DNA of 10,075 nucleotides from an uncultured Bacilli bacterium. GTDB lineage: Bacteria; Bacillota_I; Bacilli_A; RF39; UBA660. The notes beneath the pieces were generated by a model. It was not told the origin of the DNA and searched no databases. It was given only the letters and a program-made list of their open reading frames with translations. Each line of letters begins with the position of its first letter. Positions within the stretch are counted from its first letter, which is position 1. This document shows positions 5,828-10,075 of this stretch, in pieces. The stretch spans positions 1 through 10,075 of the forward strand of contig CANQIM010000031.1 of NCBI GenBank assembly GCA_947624075.1. The letters are read 5' to 3'. The position numbers were made by a program, and so were the translations under genes.

Positions 5828-5834
5828 CAGTACA

Positions 5835-8800
5835 ATGGATGAAAAGATAAAAATATTATTAGATAAAATAAATATTGATAAAGAAAATTATCAATATTTT
5901 TCAGATAGTAAACTAACGAAGATTAAAATCAGTTCTAAAAACGACTCCTGGAATATTTTTATTGAAAAAGATGAGCTTTTACCAGTTGAAGTCCTTGAAG
6001 AATTATTTTCTAAGAGATATTTATTAGATGAAAAAGCTTCTTCTATAGAATTTATTTTTACTATAAAAAATCCTAATCTAGATACTTATATAAGTTATTA
6101 TAATTATTTATTACAGATGTTAAAAGGATCTTTAAAAGTAGTAGAAATTTATGAAGATTGTCTCCAAATAGAAAATGAAGAATTACACTTAATTGTTGGA
6201 AATACTTATGAACAAGAAAAATTACAAACGGTTATAAATGAGATAAATAGCTTTTATCATAAACTTGGCTATATAAAAGATATTGGAATAATTGTTCATG
6301 AAGAAGATAAGATACTTGCAGAAATTCAAAATGAATTAGAAAATATTGAAATGCCTGTAAGAGCTAAAGAAGCAAAGACAGAGAGTGCTCCTAAAGAAAA
6401 AACTTATCATAAAGAAGCTAAAGATCCTAATAGTATAATTGGTCGAGGAATAAAAGATGAGCCTTTAAAAATAAAAACACTTTTGGGTGAAGATAATAAT
6501 GTAACTGTTGAAGGCTTTGTTTTTGGTACTGATTATTTTGAATCAGCTAAAACTGATTTTAAGATAATTACTTTAAAAATAACAGACTATAGTGATAGTA
6601 TTTATTGTAAAGTTTTTGTAAGAGATAATGATGAATATAAAAGACTATGTGGCGAATTAACAGAAGGTAAATGGTATAAGATAAGAGGCTATACTAAAAA
6701 TGATCCTTTTTCTAAAGAATTAGTTTTAAATGCTAGAGATATTATTCCTATTACTAAAGAAACTAATGTCATTAAAGATAATGCTGAAAATAAGAGAGTA
6801 GAACTTCATGCCCACACTAAAATGAGTCAAATGGATGGCTTATGTGATGAAGTAGAATTAGTTAAACAAGCTATTTCTTGGGGTCATAAAGCTGTTGCGA
6901 TTACTGATCATAATGGTGCTCAAGCTTTTCCTCATGTCTTTAATTATGTTACTAGTTATAATAAGGATTTAAAAGAAGGGCAAGAACCTTTTAAGGCTAT
7001 ATATGGAACTGAACTAACTATGATTGATGATGCAGTAGATATAGTTATTCGTCCAAATGATAAAATTATGTTAGACCAAACTTTTGTTGTTTTTGACTTT
7101 GAAACAACTGGTTTTAATGCTGGTGGAGCAGACTCTATTATAGAAATTGGTGCCGTTAAAATAAAAGATGGTGTTATTCTAGAAAAGTATGATGAATTAA
7201 TTAATCCTGGGCGTCCATTACCTCAAAAGATTATTGATGTTACAAATATAACAGATGAAATGCTAGAAGGAAAAGATAATGAAGAAAATGCAGTTAAAAG
7301 GTTTGTTGAGTGGTTTGGCGATTGTCCAATGGTTGCTCATAACGCTAAATTTGATGTTTCCTTTCTTGAAATGGCCTATAAAAAGTATAATTTAGGTACT
7401 TTTACCAATCCTGTTATAGATACGTTAGAATTATCAAGAACTATGGATAATACTTATGCCAGACATTCTTTATCAGCTTTAGTTAAAAGATATGAAGTTC
7501 CTTGGGATGAATCAGCTCATCATCGAGGAGATTATGATGCTGAAGGAACGGCTTTAGTTTTTCATAAAATGTTAAAAAAGCTTTCTAATCGTAATATTGA
7601 AAAGATGTGTGATTTAGATAAATTAGTCAGTAAAGAAGAAATTCATAAATATGGTCGTGCTCATCACTTAAATATTTTAGTTCAAAATAAAAAAGGCTTG
7701 AAAAATCTTTTCCAATTAATATCACTTGCTAATACAACTTATCTTTATAAAACACCACGTATTTTACGTAGTGAAATTGAAAAACATCGTGAAGGTTTAT
7801 TAATTGGTAGTGGGTGCTACGAAAGTGAAGTATTCACTGAAGCAAGATCAAAAAGTGAAGATGAACTATCTAATATTATAAGATTTTATGATTATGTAGA
7901 AGTTCAACCTTTAGAGTGTTATGATCATTTAATTCAAATGGGGGACTTTGGTACTAAAGTAGAGTTAGCTGCTCATCTTGAAAAAATAATTAGAGTAACA
8001 GAAGATGCTGGTAAAATAATTGTTGCTACTGGAGATGTTCATCATTTAAAAAGAGATGACAAAATATATCGTGAAATTATTGTTAATCAAAAAGTTCCAG
8101 GTGGAGGTAGGCATCCTCTTTGTAAGAGCAATATTAAAGAAATTCCTTCTAATCATTTCCGTACAACCGATGAAATGCTTGAAGACTTTAACTTTTTAGA
8201 TCCTGAACTTGCTTATCGTCTTGTTGTTGAAAATACGAATAAAATAGCCGATATGGTTGAAATTGTTGAAGTAATTATTGATACTGGAGGTATTCCTTTT
8301 TCACCACGTGTTAAAAGTGATGATGGTAAGAGTTATCTTGATTGCCCAAGAGTTGTTACTGATTTGGTTTATACTAGAGCTAAAGATTGGTATGGTGAAC
8401 CACTTCCACACTATATTGAAGAACGTATCGCTACAGAATTATATGGTGATGTTGTTTTGAAAACACTTAAAGAACAGTTAAAGGATGAAAATTTGTCGGA
8501 AGAAGAACTAAATGAAAAAGCTTTTCTAAAACTTCATGAAGTAATTTTACAAGGCTTTGATGCTGTTAAAGAGCTTATTGGTAATCATTTAAAGAAAACG
8601 AGTGAAGAAGAAATAAGTGAAGAAGAACTTCCTAAAAAAATAAAGAAAGTTTTAGGAGGAATTATAGGTGGAGGCTTTGACCCTATATATTTAATTGCCC
8701 AAAGATTAGTTAAACATTCTAATGATGAAGGCTACCTAGTAGGTTCACGTGGTTCAGTTGGTTCAAGTTTTGTCGCAACTATGATGGGAATTACCGAAGT

Positions 8801-10075
8801 TAATCCTTTACCAGCTCATTATCGTTGCACAAAATGTAAAATAAGTATTTTTGATGATGAAGATGGTAATTCCTTAGGTGCTACTTATTCTTCTGGCTTT
8901 GATTTACCGGATAAAGAATGTCCTAATTGTCATATTCCACTTTATAAAGATGGTCAAGATATGCCTTTTGCTACTTTCCTAGGCTTTAATGCTGATAAAG
9001 TTCCTGATATTGATCTTAATTTTTCTGATTTAAATCAAGCTAGTGCTCATGCCTATACCAAAGTTTTATTTGGCGATGATAATGTTTATCGTGCTGGAAC
9101 TATTGGTACTGTTGCTGATAAAACAGCCTTTGGTTTTGTCAAGGGGTATCTAGAAGAAAAAGAAATAACTGATATGCGAACAGCTGAAATAGAAAGGTTA
9201 GCTATTGGTTGCACTGGCGTTAAGCGAACTACAGGTCAACACCCTGGAGGAATTGTTGTTGTACCTGATTATATGGATGTCTCTGATTTTACGCCTTTTC
9301 AATTTCCAGCTGAAGATGCAACTGCAGAGTGGCGTACAACACACTTTGATTATCACTCAATAGATCAGTGTCTTTTAAAACTTGATATTCTTGGTCATTC
9401 TGATCCAACCCAACTTCGTCTTATTCAAAATCAATCAGGTACAGATATAATGCAAGTACCACTTGATGATAAAGAAACAATGAGTATTTTCACATCAACA
9501 AAAGCTCTAGGCGTTACAACAGAACAGATTATGTGTAAAACCGGAACATTAGGTATTCCTGAGTTTGGTACACCTTTTACTATAAAATTAGTTGAAGATA
9601 CTAAGCCTACTACTTTTGGTGAATTAGTTAAAATATCAGGTCTATCTCATGGTACTGATGTTTGGTTAGGTAATGCCCAAGAGTTAATTCAAAAAAATAT
9701 TGTGCCATTTAAAGAAACAATTGGCTGTCGTGATGATATTATGGTTTATTTAATGTATCATGGACTCGAGCCAATTAAGGCTTTTAAAATAATGGAATTT
9801 GTTCGTAAAGGTCGGGCTAGTAAGCCTAAAGACCATGATCAATGGGTAGAGTATGAAGAGTTAATGAGGAAATCTGATATTCCTGATTGGTTTATTGGCT
9901 CTTGTGCTAAAATAAAATACATGTTCCCCAAAGCCCATGCTTGTGCTTATGTTATGAGTGCCTTTCGTATAGCTTGGTACAAAGTTCATATGCCTGTATA
10001 TTTTTATGCTTCATGGTACTCATCAAAAGCAACTGATGTTGATGTTTCAGCTATGATAAGTGGTTATGAGACTAT
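5835..10075 (+). CDS. polC: DNA polymerase III alpha subunit, Gram-positive type PolC (3' end outside window)
   Basis: This is the replicative DNA polymerase of low-GC Gram-positives, with built-in 3'-5' proofreading; it acts at the replication fork with the sliding clamp. 1413 codons are visible without a stop. Domains in order: variable N-terminal domain (1-170), Lys/Glu linker, OB fold (about 220-315), PHP part 1 (ELHAHT, His325 and His327), an inserted DEDDh exonuclease (FDFETTG Asp421/Glu423, HNAKFD Asp507, His563 and Asp568), PHP part 2 (to about 790, GDVHHL at 733-738), and the polymerase core. The core shows VGSRGSVGSSF (from 969), a zinc site (Cys998, Cys1001, Cys1029, Cys1032), catalytic Asp1058 and Asp1060 in PDIDLNFS, TGQHPGG, and the third Asp (Asp1184) in KLDILGH. 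All key residues are present. Relative to B. subtilis PolC as I recall it, about 70 residues are inserted near 870-939. By comparison, roughly 120 C-terminal residues should follow beyond the window. Confidence 0.97.
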   Translation, partial: MDEKIKILLDKINIDKENYQYFSDSKLTKIKISSKNDSWNIFIEKDELLPVEVLEELFSKRYLLDEKASSIEFIFTIKNPNLDTYISYYNYLLQMLKGSLKVVEIYEDCLQIENEELHLIVGNTYEQEKLQTVINEINSFYHKLGYIKDIGIIVHEEDKILAEIQNELENIEMPVRAKEAKTESAPKEKTYHKEAKDPNSIIGRGIKDEPLKIKTLLGEDNNVTVEGFVFGTDYFESAKTDFKIITLKITDYSDSIYCKVFVRDNDEYKRLCGELTEGKWYKIRGYTKNDPFSKELVLNARDIIPITKETNVIKDNAENKRVELHAHTKMSQMDGLCDEVELVKQAISWGHKAVAITDHNGAQAFPHVFNYVTSYNKDLKEGQEPFKAIYGTELTMIDDAVDIVIRPNDKIMLDQTFVVFDFETTGFNAGGADSIIEIGAVKIKDGVILEKYDELINPGRPLPQKIIDVTNITDEMLEGKDNEENAVKRFVEWFGDCPMVAHNAKFDVSFLEMAYKKYNLGTFTNPVIDTLELSRTMDNTYARHSLSALVKRYEVPWDESAHHRGDYDAEGTALVFHKMLKKLSNRNIEKMCDLDKLVSKEEIHKYGRAHHLNILVQNKKGLKNLFQLISLANTTYLYKTPRILRSEIEKHREGLLIGSGCYESEVFTEARSKSEDELSNIIRFYDYVEVQPLECYDHLIQMGDFGTKVELAAHLEKIIRVTEDAGKIIVATGDVHHLKRDDKIYREIIVNQKVPGGGRHPLCKSNIKEIPSNHFRTTDEMLEDFNFLDPELAYRLVVENTNKIADMVEIVEVIIDTGGIPFSPRVKSDDGKSYLDCPRVVTDLVYTRAKDWYGEPLPHYIEERIATELYGDVVLKTLKEQLKDENLSEEELNEKAFLKLHEVILQGFDAVKELIGNHLKKTSEEEISEEELPKKIKKVLGGIIGGGFDPIYLIAQRLVKHSNDEGYLVGSRGSVGSSFVATMMGITEVNPLPAHYRCTKCKISIFDDEDGNSLGATYSSGFDLPDKECPNCHIPLYKDGQDMPFATFLGFNADKVPDIDLNFSDLNQASAHAYTKVLFGDDNVYRAGTIGTVADKTAFGFVKGYLEEKEITDMRTAEIERLAIGCTGVKRTTGQHPGGIVVVPDYMDVSDFTPFQFPAEDATAEWRTTHFDYHSIDQCLLKLDILGHSDPTQLRLIQNQSGTDIMQVPLDDKETMSIFTSTKALGVTTEQIMCKTGTLGIPEFGTPFTIKLVEDTKPTTFGELVKISGLSHGTDVWLGNAQELIQKNIVPFKETIGCRDDIMVYLMYHGLEPIKAFKIMEFVRKGRASKPKDHDQWVEYEELMRKSDIPDWFIGSCAKIKYMFPKAHACAYVMSAFRIAWYKVHMPVYFYASWYSSKATDVDVSAMISGYET

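Noticed and set aside
8278..8460. Plus-strand open frame of 60 codons in another frame
   Set aside because: It lies inside polC, whose own frame here matches the family closely; shadow only.
9384..9401. LGHSDPT in PolC in place of the more usual LGHDDPT
   Set aside because: The catalytic Asp is the earlier one in KLDILG, which is present; the substituted position is likely tolerant, so this is ordinary variation.

Overview
The window is AT-rich, uses the standard code (TGA is not read as Trp in any gene here), and encodes a Gram-positive-type replicative polymerase, PolC. Shine-Dalgarno sites are strong and intergenic gaps are short. This points to a low-GC Bacillota, probably an uncultured Bacilli/Mollicutes-like lineage; that assignment rests on gene style only. 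I see no phage, IS element, CRISPR array, tRNA or rRNA.

Layout. At 1-1174 (+) lies a membrane sensor histidine kinase whose kinase core is intact but whose N-terminal membrane part is spread over shifted reading frames. At 1191-1478 (-) is a 95-aa small protein with a Gly-rich hydrophobic patch and a Pro/Tyr tail, convergent with the kinase over a shared hairpin terminator. At 1590-2855 (+) is an unrecognised 421-aa protein with an internal duplication; its second copy carries a Cys/His/Asp set resembling a papain/transglutaminase-fold active site, and its first copy seems to have lost the Cys and His. At 2882-3607 (+), probably in the same transcript, is an RsuA/RluB-type pseudouridine synthase. 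At 3624-3857 (-) is a single-cluster ferredoxin, convergent with the synthase over a second, nearly identical hairpin. At 3967-4851 (+), divergent from the ferredoxin, is an unrecognised charged protein with one C-terminal membrane anchor. At 4972-5811 (+) is an unrecognised 279-aa protein only 23 bp upstream of polC (5835 to beyond the right edge), which has its exonuclease, split PHP, zinc and polymerase motifs in place.

How the parts relate. Most of the window is ordinary housekeeping (polC, pseudouridine synthase, ferredoxin) mixed with lineage-specific unknowns. No multi-gene novel system can be argued convincingly. The items most worth a second look are the duplicated Cys/His/Asp protein, the frame-broken kinase N-terminus, the unknown gene apparently co-transcribed with polC, and the tail-anchored coiled-coil protein.
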